Origin: Bog-473 sp963711065
GTDB taxonomy: Bacteria > Actinomycetota > Acidimicrobiia > Acidimicrobiales > RAAP-2
Direction of reading: 5' to 3'
DNA: 64,000 bases
NCBI GenBank assembly: GCA_963711065.1
Contig: CAVQCO010000002.1
Coordinates: 186,001-250,000, forward strand
Positions 27,233 to 35,721 of the stretch are shown here, piece after piece. The position numbers and the translations under genes are program-made. Position 1 is the stretch's first letter. Each line of letters opens with the position of its first letter. A model generated the notes under the pieces. It saw only the letters and a list, made by a program, of their open reading frames with translations, had not been told where the DNA came from and ran no database searches.

Positions 27233-27796
27233 GTGGAGCCAATCAGAGCGGTCGTGGCAGCCGGCATGGTCGCCGCGGCGACGGTCGTGGTCCCTTCGGC
27301 CGCGACGGCCTCCGGCCGCCCCGCGAACCCGCCCGTCGCAGTGGTCGTGACGGGTCGGATGCTCGGACCGGGATGGTCGCCCTTCGTGACGCAGGCGCCC
27401 CACAAGCCCGCCGTCGCCGTGGAGACGGCGACCGACGGCCGCCTCGGGGAGGCCTACTTCACGTTCCCGACGGCCCGGGACGCCGTCGCGTTCGAGGCGA
27501 ACCCCCCTGCGCTCGCCGTGGCCCAAGCACGGGGCGTTCACCCCTCTGCCTACACGCTGGCAGGACAGGACGGGTTCACGAGTCAGAACCTCAACAAGGA
27601 GTCGACCGTCTACACGTTCAAGGGCGGCGTCGCCATCTTCCTCCAGCAGGGGACGACCGTCGTCGTCGGGACCTACCTCGGTGCCCCGCCGGCACACCGG
27701 GCGGGCTACAACCTGTTGTCGAACGGGTTGAGCAAGGCAACCCGTTCGGCCGCCGCCTTCTTGACGACGAGAGCGGCCAGCACGACGACCTCGTGA
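27233..27796 (+). CDS. Secreted protein of unknown function
   Basis: Protein of 187 residues. The first ~30 residues (AVVAAGMVAAATVVVPSAATASG) form a signal peptide. The mature part is mixed alpha/beta, with TFPTARDAVAFEANPPALAVA and a hydrophobic strand AIFLQQGTTVVVGTYLG; no cysteine and no catalytic motif were noticed. GTG at 27233 follows AGGGAGCGGGAC, a good ribosome site. Diverges from the GGDEF-EAL gene with 150 bases between starts. I do not recognise the family. Confidence 0.7.
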   Translation: MEPIRAVVAAGMVAAATVVVPSAATASGRPANPPVAVVVTGRMLGPGWSPFVTQAPHKPAVAVETATDGRLGEAYFTFPTARDAVAFEANPPALAVAQARGVHPSAYTLAGQDGFTSQNLNKESTVYTFKGGVAIFLQQGTTVVVGTYLGAPPAHRAGYNLLSNGLSKATRSAAAFLTTRAASTTTS

Positions 27797-27809
27797 CCGT
27801 CAGTCGCAA

Positions 27810-28160
27810 CTAGCCGCTCGCCGCGACTCCCACTCGGTGCCCCTGGGCATCGGCGAAGACGCCGAAGCTGGTCCCCGGGACCTTCTGCTCGGATTGGACG
27901 ACGGTCCCGCCCAGCTCTTCGGCCCGCTTCAGCGTGGTGGCCACGTCCTCCACGCCGACGAAGAACAGCACTTCGTCCTCGGTGGCCTGGCGCGGGCTGA
28001 TGGCCACGTAGGGGCCACCTTCGGCGCCGGTGTCGATGAAGGTGTATCCGGGGAAGGCACCCTCCGACGCCACCTTCCAGCCGAAGAGGTCGGCGAAGAA
28101 GCGGCGGGTGGCGTCGGGGTCCTGGGAGCGGATCTCGGCATGAATCACGGGGTGCGGCAC
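27810..28160 (-). CDS. VOC / glyoxalase-like protein
   Basis: Single-unit vicinal-oxygen-chelate protein of 116 residues: VIHAEIRSQDPDATRRFFADLFGW opens the fold, with a central VLFFVGVEDVATTLKRAEELGGTV and a last strand GVFADAQGHRVGV. It resembles 27-kDa-antigen-like/CFP30B bacterial VOC proteins of unknown activity. A start at 28160 (GTG) is preferred because AAGGAG stands six bases before it; an upstream GTG at 28193 adds 11 poorly conserved residues. It overlaps nothing and is convergent with the preceding secreted protein gene. Confidence 0.82.
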   Translation of the reverse strand: MPHPVIHAEIRSQDPDATRRFFADLFGWKVASEGAFPGYTFIDTGAEGGPYVAISPRQATEDEVLFFVGVEDVATTLKRAEELGGTVVQSEQKVPGTSFGVFADAQGHRVGVAASG

Positions 28161-28256
28161 GGGGTTCTCCTTGTCCTCTGGTCGGTCGGTCACAGCTACG
28201 ACGATCGGGCAGACGACAGATCGACACGACCGGCCGAGTTCTCGCGGAGGCTCGGG

Positions 28257-29180
28257 TCAGGCGAAGAGCGCCTCGCGACGGCGGACGACGGCGCACAGGG
28301 TCTCGTTGTAGGGCGCCTCGAGGGCCAGCTCTCGGCTCAGCACCACGACCTGCCCGTTGATGGCGTCGATCTCCGAGCGCCGGCGGGCGAGATGATCGAG
28401 GCGCATCGAAGGGCTGGAATTCGGGATCGTGGCCGCGAACTCGGTCACGTAACGCAGCGGGTCGTCGAACGAGAAGTGGATCCCCTTGGCGACGGCGAGG
28501 CGGTGGGCCTCCGAGGTGCATCCGAGGGCGACCCTCCGGGCGTCGGGGTCTGCCATCAGCTCGCCGACCGTGACGTCGAAGACCGCGCACGGAGCGCTCA
28601 GGGTGACGTTGCAGAGAAACTTCTCCCAGATCATCAGGGTCACGTCGGCGTACGCGCACACGTTGAAGCCGGCGTCGTCCCACACCGCCTCGATGCCCCG
28701 GACGCGGTCGGTCATGCCACCGTGCATCTCGCCGATCCGGATCATTCGCATGCCCTCGTGGTGCACGCGCCCCGGCTCGGGAACCGACGACCCGAACCCT
28801 TCGGCGATGCCGAGCACGATGTGCTCCGGCGCGATGTGGCGGGCCACCCGCTCGCCCGAGCCGAGCCCGTTCTGAAAGGCCATGACCACGCTGTCGGGCT
28901 CGAGCAGCGGTGCGATCTCCGCCGCGGCCTCCTCGACGGCCCAGGCCTTCGTCGCGATCAGCCAGACGTCGCACGGCCCGGCGTCACGCGGCGAACGTCC
29001 CACATGGAGGTTGTCGACGACGAAGTTCCCGCTGGCCCCCGAGACGGTCAGCCCGGAGGCGGCGATGGCGTCGATGTGCTCCGGCCAGGTGTCGATGGCC
29101 CAGACCTCGTGCCCGGCCTTGGCGAGGAGGCCCGCGTAGACCGAGCCCATGGCGCCGGTCCCCACGACTGCGATCTTCAT
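28257..29180 (-). CDS. Ketopantoate reductase family (PanE/ApbA-like) oxidoreductase
   Basis: NAD(P)-dependent 2-dehydropantoate 2-reductase family protein, 307 residues. KIAVVGTGAMGSVYAGLLAKAGHEV (2-26) is the dinucleotide site; LIATKAWAVEEAAA and FQNGLGSGE match PanE, and the catalytic Lys lies in WEKFLCNVTLSAPCAVF. Relatives include many reductases outside pantothenate synthesis, and no pan genes are nearby, so the reaction is not certain. Start at 29180 is set by GGAGGATGAG immediately before it. It is the last gene before the lower-GC accessory stretch. Confidence 0.85.
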   Translation of the reverse strand: MKIAVVGTGAMGSVYAGLLAKAGHEVWAIDTWPEHIDAIAASGLTVSGASGNFVVDNLHVGRSPRDAGPCDVWLIATKAWAVEEAAAEIAPLLEPDSVVMAFQNGLGSGERVARHIAPEHIVLGIAEGFGSSVPEPGRVHHEGMRMIRIGEMHGGMTDRVRGIEAVWDDAGFNVCAYADVTLMIWEKFLCNVTLSAPCAVFDVTVGELMADPDARRVALGCTSEAHRLAVAKGIHFSFDDPLRYVTEFAATIPNSSPSMRLDHLARRRSEIDAINGQVVVLSRELALEAPYNETLCAVVRRREALFA

Positions 29181-29448
29181 CTCATCCTCCACGACTCAGG
29201 CCTTTGGGGATCGCGTCGGTCGATCCTCCGAGCTCTGGTCACAACTCTGTCGGTGCCTCCGTACCGGGCAGAGGAAGGTCGGTGACGACACGGTCGCCCC
29301 GCCTCGAGGAATTCTACAGCGATTGAGAGATCTGTGACATCGTGTGGTTGGTCGCCAGTGAGCACATCTACAACCTGACCAACATCGGGCTGGGCATCGG
29401 CTCTGACGGGCTCGCTGAGTTGAATCTTCAGAAAGCCAACCTGTCGCG

Positions 29449-29946
29449 TCAGATGTCCAGCGAGTAGACCAGACTGGCAACCGTGCGGTAGTAGTCCGGT
29501 CCGAGTCCTTCGTCCCGGGCGAAGCAGATGAACACCAGCGGCAGATTGTCCGGGTCCCGTCCCCGGAGCAGTTCCGCTCCGCCGTCTGCGACGGGCTCAC
29601 GGTGCGTGAAGAGGTCACGGCCGCGCAGCACGGACTCGATCCGGTCCAGCTCGCCGAGCGAGCCGACGTTGAACGTGATGGAGCGGAGACCGAGCGATTG
29701 CGGGCCATGTCGAACGGAATGAATGGTCCGCGCCTCACGCAGGATCAGGACAATGGATGCGGGCGATGCTTCACCGATCACCGCCACTGCGTCCTCGCGC
29801 GCAATCTCGTCGAAGGGACCGAGATCCCGGTAGAAGGCGACGGATCTCTCGAGGTCGGTGACCGCGACCAGAGCGGAACGGATGGTCCATGGCGGTGCGG
29901 CGTGATCAGTGGCCACGGTGTTGCCTTCGTGAGTCGGAGAGGTCAT
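29449..29946 (-). CDS. VOC / glyoxalase-like protein
   Basis: Protein of 165 residues with a VOC fold: RSALVAVTDLERSVAFYRDLG, then DAVAVIGEASPASIVLILREA, RSITFNVGSLGELDRIESVL and RDPDNLPLVFICF near the end. Ligand residues are not obvious, so it could be a dioxygenase-like enzyme or a binding protein. The next gene upstream on this strand is a TetR regulator 170 bases away. Base composition is clearly lower in GC than the genes to the left. A short 41-codon frame (29342-29467) on the opposite strand overlaps its end and is probably meaningless. Confidence 0.75.
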   Translation of the reverse strand: MTSPTHEGNTVATDHAAPPWTIRSALVAVTDLERSVAFYRDLGPFDEIAREDAVAVIGEASPASIVLILREARTIHSVRHGPQSLGLRSITFNVGSLGELDRIESVLRGRDLFTHREPVADGGAELLRGRDPDNLPLVFICFARDEGLGPDYYRTVASLVYSLDI

Positions 29947-30116
29947 TTCCGGTGGAGAGAGAGTGGATCGCTACGTCAGCCTACGGCGAGCAGAAATGCC
30001 CCATCAACTGCCCCAATGCTCTGCGCTCCTCTGGACCGCCATCGGCTCCCGAGGGGTCATCTGGTTCCCCTGGGCCCAGCTGGTTTCGTCTTGCCGACAG
30101 CACCGTCGGCCGGAGG

Positions 30117-30737
30117 TCAATCGACGGGAGCACCGAGCCCGCGCGCCACGAACGAAATCGCAGCCTCGACCAGCTCGTCGTTGGCCACGTCGGGTTGCAG
30201 CACACGCAGTTGCCAGATGCCGCGAAAGAGGGTCTGGATGAGCCTTGCCGCGTCAACCGCCGACCCCAATGGCTCTATGCCTTGTCGCTCCCGCTCCGCC
30301 TCGATGATGTCGGCCAGGGCCCGTACTCCCTCGTCGTCGATACGCGTCAATTCTTCCCGGGCTGCCGGATTGCGGGCGGCGTAGAGCCAGAACTCCTGGT
30401 AGAGCAGTCCCATGCTTCCGGCTCGACGTGTTTCTTCCCGGATCAAGTCGACGAAGTCGGCGATGCGAGCTTCTGGCGGGATCTCCGAGTCTTCGAGCGT
30501 TGCTCGAAGTGCCTGCATCTCCCGCTCGTAGTTGGCCCTGAACAAGGCGAGGAAGAGATCCTCCTTGTTCTTGAAGTTCGAGTACACGGCTCCTTTTGTG
30601 AAGCCGGCGACCGCAGCCACTTCGTCCAGTGACGCCCCGTGGAACCCCCGCTCGGCGAACACCTCGGCGGCGGCGGCGAGGAGGTGCTCGCGGGTCTGTT
30701 GCCGCCGACGCTCCGGGGTGAGGGGTTCGAAAGCCAT
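30117..30737 (-). CDS. TetR family transcriptional regulator
   Basis: Regulator of 206 residues. Helix-turn-helix at about 18-63: AAEVFAERGFHGASLDEVAAVAGFTKGAVYSNFKNKEDLF; the C-terminal region (PEARIADFVDLIREETRRA...) is of the TetR_C type often seen next to exporters. Divergent from the drrAB-like ABC genes with 39 bases between starts; that gap carries overlapping palindromes and a consensus -10. A drug-induced repressor of the exporter is the simplest reading. Confidence 0.9.
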   Translation of the reverse strand: MAFEPLTPERRRQQTREHLLAAAAEVFAERGFHGASLDEVAAVAGFTKGAVYSNFKNKEDLFLALFRANYEREMQALRATLEDSEIPPEARIADFVDLIREETRRAGSMGLLYQEFWLYAARNPAAREELTRIDDEGVRALADIIEAERERQGIEPLGSAVDAARLIQTLFRGIWQLRVLQPDVANDELVEAAISFVARGLGAPVD

Positions 30738-30747
30738 AGGTTGCGCT

Positions 30748-30779
30748 ACTGATTAGTATAATACATACTAGTTAGTATG
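30748..30779. promoter_or_regulatory. DrrAB operator with overlapping palindromes and TATAAT
   Basis: CATACTA-GT-TAGTATG (30764-30779) covers the start codon of the ATPase gene. A second dyad, TAGTAT (30754-30759) with ATACTA (30765-30770) and outer ACT/AGT arms (30748-30776), overlaps it. TATAAT (30757-30762) is a perfect -10 within it. Three TAGTAT half-sites fit two TetR dimers. Confidence 0.65.
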
Positions 30780-31790
30780 AACGATTCTATTCAGTATGGA
30801 GCGGTGGAGAACCAGGTCACTCCCGATGACGACGCCGGTGAGGCCGCCGTGCGTACGTCCGGGCTGGTCCGTCGTTTCGGCTCGAACGTCGCCGTCGACG
30901 GTCTCGACCTTTGCGTTCGGCGAGGCGAGATCTACGGATTTCTCGGTCCGAACGGCGCCGGCAAGTCGACGGTGGTCCGTGTCCTCTGCACGCTGCTCAA
31001 GCCCAGCGCCGGGAGGGCTTTCGTGGCCGGGTTCGATGTGGCGCAGGATCCCGGTTCGGTTCGCGTGCGGATCGGCGTCGCACTCCAGGACGCCGCGATC
31101 GACGACCGTCAGACGGGGCGCGAGTTGCTCACGCTTCAGGGCCGGCTCTACGGGTTGAGTGCCGCTCAGATCCGGATGAGGCTCGGTGAGGTCCTCGAGC
31201 TCGTCGACATCGGCCCGGCCATCGACCGGCGAATCGGCACCTATTCGGGTGGGATGAAGAGGCGGCTCGACCTTGCCGCCGCCTTGGTCCATCAGCCGAA
31301 GGTGTTGTTCCTCGACGAGCCCACCACCGGGCTCGACCCCCACAGCCGGGCGGCCGTCTGGTTCGAGGTTCGCAGGCTCAATCGTGAGCTCGGCATGACG
31401 ATCTTCCTCACGACGCAGTATCTCGATGAAGCGGACACTCTGGCCGACCGGGTGGGGATCATCTCGTCCGGCCGGCTGGTGGCCGAAGGGTCACCTGCCG
31501 CACTCAAGCACTCGGTGGGTCATGACGTGATCGTGGCCGAGGTGGAGGGGGATGGCACGCGGGCACTCGACACGCTCCGCACCATCGAGGGGCTCGAGCC
31601 TGCCTGGGGCGACGATGGCAGGATCACCGTCAACACGCCCGACGGACCGGCGGCGCTGGGCACGGTCGCGCTAGCGCTCGGCAAAACGGGGCTGCAGGTG
31701 AGAAGCCTCACGATGCGGACGCCGACCCTCGACGACGTCTTCATGGCGATGACCGGTTCTCGGATCGAGCGACCGGAGGTCCACGCGTGA
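30777..31790 (+). CDS. drrA: ABC transporter ATPase, daunorubicin-resistance DrrA type
   Basis: ATPase subunit of 337 residues. Walker A GPNGAGKST (about 60-68), Q-loop in GVALQDAAID, signature YSGGMKRRLDLAAAL, Walker B VLFLDEPTTGLDP and switch TTQYLDEAD follow the DrrA subfamily, as does the long C-terminal domain with LRSLTMRTPTLDDVFM-like ending (EVHA). It energises export of drugs or lipids with the permease that overlaps it by GTGA. The start codon sits inside a TetR palindrome. Name is by family resemblance; the substrate is unknown. Confidence 0.9.
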   Translation: MNDSIQYGAVENQVTPDDDAGEAAVRTSGLVRRFGSNVAVDGLDLCVRRGEIYGFLGPNGAGKSTVVRVLCTLLKPSAGRAFVAGFDVAQDPGSVRVRIGVALQDAAIDDRQTGRELLTLQGRLYGLSAAQIRMRLGEVLELVDIGPAIDRRIGTYSGGMKRRLDLAAALVHQPKVLFLDEPTTGLDPHSRAAVWFEVRRLNRELGMTIFLTTQYLDEADTLADRVGIISSGRLVAEGSPAALKHSVGHDVIVAEVEGDGTRALDTLRTIEGLEPAWGDDGRITVNTPDGPAALGTVALALGKTGLQVRSLTMRTPTLDDVFMAMTGSRIERPEVHA

Positions 31791-32581
31791 CGACGGTCGA
31801 ACACGTGGGCGTCTTGGGACGCGAGGCAGGATTCGTCCGAGACGTCAGGGCGGTCGCCGGTCGGGCCCTCCGCCAGATCCCGCGGGAACCGGCCGCGGTC
31901 ATACCGGCCGTGTTCGTCCCGGCCTTCTTCTACAGCGTCAACCTCGGCGCCCTCGAGAAGCTGGCGGGAACCGCTCTCGACTACAAGGCGTTTCTGCTCC
32001 CGATGGCGATCGCCTTCGCGGTCACGGGCATGTCAAGAGCTCCGGCGTTGGTGACCGACATTCAAGGCGGGTACTTCGATCGGCTCTGCATGACTCCGAT
32101 CAGGAGGTCCGCACTCCTGCTCGGCCTCATGGTGGCCGACGTCGCCGTCATCGTCGCGTTGTGCGTGCCGGTGCTGGTCATCGGCGCGGTCGTGGGGGTG
32201 CGGTTCGCCACCGGGCTACCGGGCTTGTTGGTGTTCGTCGGATTTTCCGCGCTGTGGGGCTTGGCCTTCACCGGGTTCCCCTATGCGGTCGCCCTCAAGA
32301 CGGGAAGTCCCGCGGCGGTCAATGCGTGCTACGTCATCTTCTTTCCGTTGTTCTTCCTGACGGATGCGGTGGTTCCCAAGCAACTGCTCACCGGGTGGTT
32401 CTCCGTCATCGCCACGTACAACCCAGTGACCTATTTGCTGGGGGCACTTCGTTCTCTCATCACATCGGGCTGGGAGTTCCGACCTCTGTTGGAGGGTTTG
32501 GCTGCAGTGGCGGGACTGGCCGTCGTGGGCATCTCACTCGCTCTCGCCGCGCTCCGGGCCAGAATCCGCATGGGGGATTGA
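31787..32581 (+). CDS. drrB: ABC-2 type permease, DrrB-like
   Basis: Membrane subunit of 264 residues with six hydrophobic helices typical of ABC-2 transporters; PNPVTYLLGALRSL-like text (YNPVTYLLGALRSLI) near residue 210 and the DIQGGYFDRLCMTPIRR coupling-loop segment are hallmarks. It is translated from a GTG that overlaps the ATPase stop by four bases. Together they form an exporter repressed by the divergent TetR protein. The next sequence downstream is a tRNA-Arg fragment. Confidence 0.9.
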   Translation: MTTVEHVGVLGREAGFVRDVRAVAGRALRQIPREPAAVIPAVFVPAFFYSVNLGALEKLAGTALDYKAFLLPMAIAFAVTGMSRAPALVTDIQGGYFDRLCMTPIRRSALLLGLMVADVAVIVALCVPVLVIGAVVGVRFATGLPGLLVFVGFSALWGLAFTGFPYAVALKTGSPAAVNACYVIFFPLFFLTDAVVPKQLLTGWFSVIATYNPVTYLLGALRSLITSGWEFRPLLEGLAAVAGLAVVGISLALAALRARIRMGD

Positions 32582-32590
32582 GCGGCCCAT

Positions 32591-32610
32591 CAGGACTCGA
32601 ACGTGCGCCA
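32591..32610 (-). other. tRNA-Arg(CCG) 3' fragment (T-arm and variable loop)
   Basis: CAGGACTCGAACGTGCGCCA matches the T-arm and variable-loop segment of the 57.6-kb tRNA-Arg fragment at 19 of 20 positions. It lies between two convergent genes and has no other tRNA part, as expected for a decayed attachment site. Confidence 0.55.
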
Positions 32611-32651
32611 CTCTCGGTCCTGCACGACTGCCCAACCACGCGTCTGCCCAA

Positions 32652-33710
32652 CTAGATGTGAGCGTCCCACACACGGAGGCCATCGAGGCTGAGGCGGGTC
32701 GGGATGACTTGGAAGCGTGGATCGGCGCCCTTCAGCAAACGGCCTAGCTCACGTTTGGCGCCGGCGTCTGGCCCGCAGAGGACAGTGATGCTCCCGCCCT
32801 CGCCGCCCGCTCCGTTCACCTTCCAGCCCAATGCGCCGCTCGATGCGGCGACTTCGATTGCGGATTCGGCGTCTGCGCACACGAGACCGGGATGGAGTCG
32901 GCGTTGTGCCTCGGTGTTATCGGTCATGGCCTGCGCCAGCGCGCCGAAGTCCGCCTCGAGGAGGGCATCGCGAGCCAGCTCCGCGGCGCGGCGCAGCTCA
33001 AGGAGCGGGGGAGCATCCGGACCCTCTCGAGCCAGACGGCTGCTGACGCGATCGTGAAGAGCCGATGACACATGCGCACGCCCCAGCGAGACCAGAGCGA
33101 GCCGGCGGTCGAGCTCCCACCGTGTCGTGTGGGGTACAGAGATCTGGGCGACCGAGGCGTGGGGGTAGGAGGAGATCTCGATGAAGTTGATACCTCCATA
33201 CGCGGCGCAGACCTGGTCCTGGACGCCGGACTGGATCCCGAGCCGTTCCGTCTCGACTCGATGCGCCGCCATTGCGAGCTCGTGCGGGGTCAGGCGCCCA
33301 GGGGACAGCGCGTCGAGACTTCCGATCAGTGCGACCGTGGCACTGGCCGAGGTTCCCGTCGAGCTGCCCGCGGGCGTCTCGGAAAAGATGGAGATCTCAA
33401 CGGAGACGTCGTCCGGCAGGCCGATCTCGTCGATGGCGGCTTCGAGGAGCGGGTGGCGACCAGGTCCGGCGCCAGGTTCGAAGGCATAGCGGTCGCCGTA
33501 GTTGGCCACGTCGAGGACGACCGGTCCGGGCAGCGTTCCGGCCGGGTGCACCTTGACCTGGACCTCGACGCAGGGAGAGACGCCGATGTTGAACACCTTG
33601 CCGTGACGGGCAAACCAGGTGTCGGTCCACCCCCCGATGTCGCAGATGCGGATCGGGGCAGTGGCGTTGACAATCCGTCGAGGGACCGCGTGCTCGTCCA
33701 TCCCGGCCAT
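32652..33710 (-). CDS. GHMP sugar kinase (galactokinase / heptose-kinase-like)
   Basis: GHMP kinase of 352 residues. The N-terminal RIVNATAPIRICDIGGWTDTWF is the sugar-binding start of D-glycero-D-manno-heptose-7-phosphate kinase and fucokinase-like proteins; ETPAGSSTGTSASATVAL is the phosphate loop, SGVQDQVCAAYGGIN follows and WKVNGAGGEGGSITVL is motif 3. It should phosphorylate a hexose or heptose before nucleotide activation. No partner heptose genes are adjacent, so the sugar is unknown. ATG at 33701 is an alternative start. It lies between two tRNA-Arg scars. Confidence 0.83.
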   Translation of the reverse strand: MAGMDEHAVPRRIVNATAPIRICDIGGWTDTWFARHGKVFNIGVSPCVEVQVKVHPAGTLPGPVVLDVANYGDRYAFEPGAGPGRHPLLEAAIDEIGLPDDVSVEISIFSETPAGSSTGTSASATVALIGSLDALSPGRLTPHELAMAAHRVETERLGIQSGVQDQVCAAYGGINFIEISSYPHASVAQISVPHTTRWELDRRLALVSLGRAHVSSALHDRVSSRLAREGPDAPPLLELRRAAELARDALLEADFGALAQAMTDNTEAQRRLHPGLVCADAESAIEVAASSGALGWKVNGAGGEGGSITVLCGPDAGAKRELGRLLKGADPRFQVIPTRLSLDGLRVWDAHI

Positions 33711-33832
33711 CCTGCCCGACGATGTGCGAAGGCGCAGGTGGCCGCCTCGTCCGATGTTCGGGCATGACCGGGTGCAAGGACCGCCTGCCCGCCTCGCGCG
33801 CCGATCAGCTCGGCCTCTGAGGGTCCTGGACC

Positions 33833-34708
33833 TCACCCTGCCGTGTCGAAAAAGCGCACCATGTCTTGCCCGATTAGCCGAAGACCGGGGTCAGGCGGCT
33901 TCGGACCGACTTGTATGAACATGTGGCCCATGTTCTGCACCAAGACCAACTGCGTTGGGTCGCCCGCCGCTTTGAGATCCCCATAGAGCTCGATCGCTTG
34001 CGACTTCAAGACTTTCGTGTCGTCGTCACCCTGAACGAGCAGGATGGGTGGCGAGTTCGGAGCAACGTAGTGCGTGGGGCTGGCAAGGACGAGCTCCCGG
34101 TGGTCTTCGTTGCCGAACACTTGCTGAATACCGGAGGGAGAGAACCCCGATGCTCCCTCCGTGAGGTTTGCCGGGCCGAACATGTCTACGACTGCAAGCA
34201 GGTTGCTCGGCTCCGCCGAATACGGTCCGACATCGAATTTCGAATGTGAGCCGGTGAGAGCGGCGAGTGCCACGAGCTGGCCTCCGACACTGGTGCCGAA
34301 CGCGAACATCTCTGTTCCATTGATGCCGTACTTGGGCGCCTCAGCTCGTAGGTATCTGATTGCGCACTTGACATCTTCGATCTGTGCCGGGAAGTGAGAC
34401 CCGGGAGCAAGCCGATAGTTCACGCTGGCGACCGCATATCCAGCCGAAGCCAGCCCGTTGAGGAAGATTGGATTGATATCCGACTTGTCTCCTGCGGTCA
34501 TACCTCCCCCGTGGACGTACATCGCAAGGGGTAGCGGGTGGGTGATGGCAACACGGGGGACGTAGAGATCCAGTTGCTGCGAGTTGCAATAGGTCAGATT
34601 CCGATAGGCCGTGCCAAGCGTGAATGCCACTTGGGGCGGCGCGGTGCTGCACCCGGCTATCAATCCAGCCAGGAGCAACCCGGCAAGAAGAGGCCTCGGT
34701 CGGCTCAT
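33833..34708 (-). CDS. Lipoprotein alpha/beta-hydrolase (BD-FAE-like esterase)
   Basis: Esterase of about 291 residues anchored outside the cell. The lipobox LIAGC (Cys20) ends a short signal peptide. In the mature part, YVHGGGMTAGDK is the oxyanion loop, FGTSVGGQ holds the nucleophile Ser, QGDDDTKV the Asp and NMGHMF the His. The SVNYRLAPGSHFPAQIEDVKCAIRYLR stretch places it in the carbohydrate-esterase/BD-FAE-like group. Possible substrates are acetylated glycans or xenobiotic esters. Start chosen at the second ATG because the first adds only MVE. Confidence 0.85.
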   Translation of the reverse strand: MSRPRPLLAGLLLAGLIAGCSTAPPQVAFTLGTAYRNLTYCNSQQLDLYVPRVAITHPLPLAMYVHGGGMTAGDKSDINPIFLNGLASAGYAVASVNYRLAPGSHFPAQIEDVKCAIRYLRAEAPKYGINGTEMFAFGTSVGGQLVALAALTGSHSKFDVGPYSAEPSNLLAVVDMFGPANLTEGASGFSPSGIQQVFGNEDHRELVLASPTHYVAPNSPPILLVQGDDDTKVLKSQAIELYGDLKAAGDPTQLVLVQNMGHMFIQVGPKPPDPGLRLIGQDMVRFFDTAG

Positions 34709-34862
34709 TTCGACCATTCTCGGATCGGCAGTTGAGTGTCGCTAGGGACCTTGGTCATCGGTGCTGGGCTTCTCGCGTGAGGGACCCTCCTGTTCCGGTA
34801 CCGGGCCGCTCAGGTGACATTGGACCCTTGTGATGCCATGAACCAAAGCACACCCTTGGTGT

Positions 34863-35588
34863 ATGCCGTTCGCACGCAAGATTGCTGGGGTCGCGGGCAT
34901 GGCAGCGGCCTATGCACTCTGGGTGCGCCCTCGGCTTTGGCGCTGGGGCGCTACTGACGAGGAACTCGCCCGACCGTATCCGGGCGCCGACCTGGTTCCC
35001 GACGGCGAGAGGGCGGCGACGATGGCCGTCACGATCGACGCGCCACCGGATCAGGTATGGCCGTGGCTCGTTCAGATGGGCGGCGATCGCGGCGGTTGGT
35101 ATTCGTGGGACCGACTCGACAACGGGGGACGCCCGAGCGCCCGAGAGGTCCACCTCGAGTGGCAGGATCTGGCCGTGGGCGACCACGTCAAGTATTGGAC
35201 GCGGAGTGGTCCCGTCGATGCATGGGAGGTGGCCGCTCTTGAGCCGAATCGATTCTTGGGACTGCGAGGGCTCAAAGACTTGCGAGGCCAAGACTTGGAT
35301 TCGAGCCAGCCACGGCCAGCCGCCTACGTGGAGGGGCTCTGGGGCTTCTGGTTGAGCGAACTGCCTGGCGGACAAACGCGTCTGGTCATCAGTGGCTACC
35401 AGACCATCCGCCCCCGATGGCTCGGGCGATTCGTCCTCTATTGGCTCTACATCCCGGTCACCTGGATCATGCAGGCACGGATGTTGGCTGTGCTCAAACG
35501 GTTCATCGAGCGAGAAGGCCGGGGCCGACTTCCTGAGGTCGGGGAGAATCCCCCGGTGGACTCCAAGACGGCGGCGGCTCCCGCATGA
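34863..35588 (+). CDS. SRPBCC-domain protein with hydrophobic ends
   Basis: Protein of 241 residues. A hydrophobic helix near 8-22 precedes a START-like domain (VTIDAPPDQVWPWLVQMGGDRGGWYSWDRLDN, then VGDHVKYW and FWLSELPGGQTRLVISGYQ); a second hydrophobic stretch (about 190-212) is near the C-terminus. This arrangement is known from bacterial SRPBCC proteins annotated only by domain. It may bind or modify a lipid at the membrane. No enzyme motif is visible. It diverges from the lipoprotein esterase. Confidence 0.75.
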   Translation: MPFARKIAGVAGMAAAYALWVRPRLWRWGATDEELARPYPGADLVPDGERAATMAVTIDAPPDQVWPWLVQMGGDRGGWYSWDRLDNGGRPSAREVHLEWQDLAVGDHVKYWTRSGPVDAWEVAALEPNRFLGLRGLKDLRGQDLDSSQPRPAAYVEGLWGFWLSELPGGQTRLVISGYQTIRPRWLGRFVLYWLYIPVTWIMQARMLAVLKRFIEREGRGRLPEVGENPPVDSKTAAAPA

Positions 35589-35678
35589 TCAACACCAACG
35601 TCTGGTAGTGCTGGCCGTTCACCGACAGACGGAGCGACCCCGGTTGTACCTCTGACGTCTGTTGAACAATTGACGGCT

Positions 35679-35694
35679 CCGGCAGGACTCGAAC
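35679..35694 (-). other. tRNA-Arg(CCG) 3' fragment (T-arm)
   Basis: CCGGCAGGACTCGAAC, 16 of 16 identical to the acceptor/T-arm part of the 57.6-kb fragment, then the match stops. It lies between the SRPBCC gene and the FAD monooxygenase and has the same orientation as the other fragments. Confidence 0.5.
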
Positions 35695-35721
35695 AAATTG
35701 CGGCTTTCGTGCAAGCGCCGG

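Noticed and set aside
29342..29467. 41-codon frame (VWLVASEHIYNLTN...) with plausible composition
   Set aside because: No ribosome site, overlaps the VOC gene and no recognised family; perhaps a relic but not supportable.
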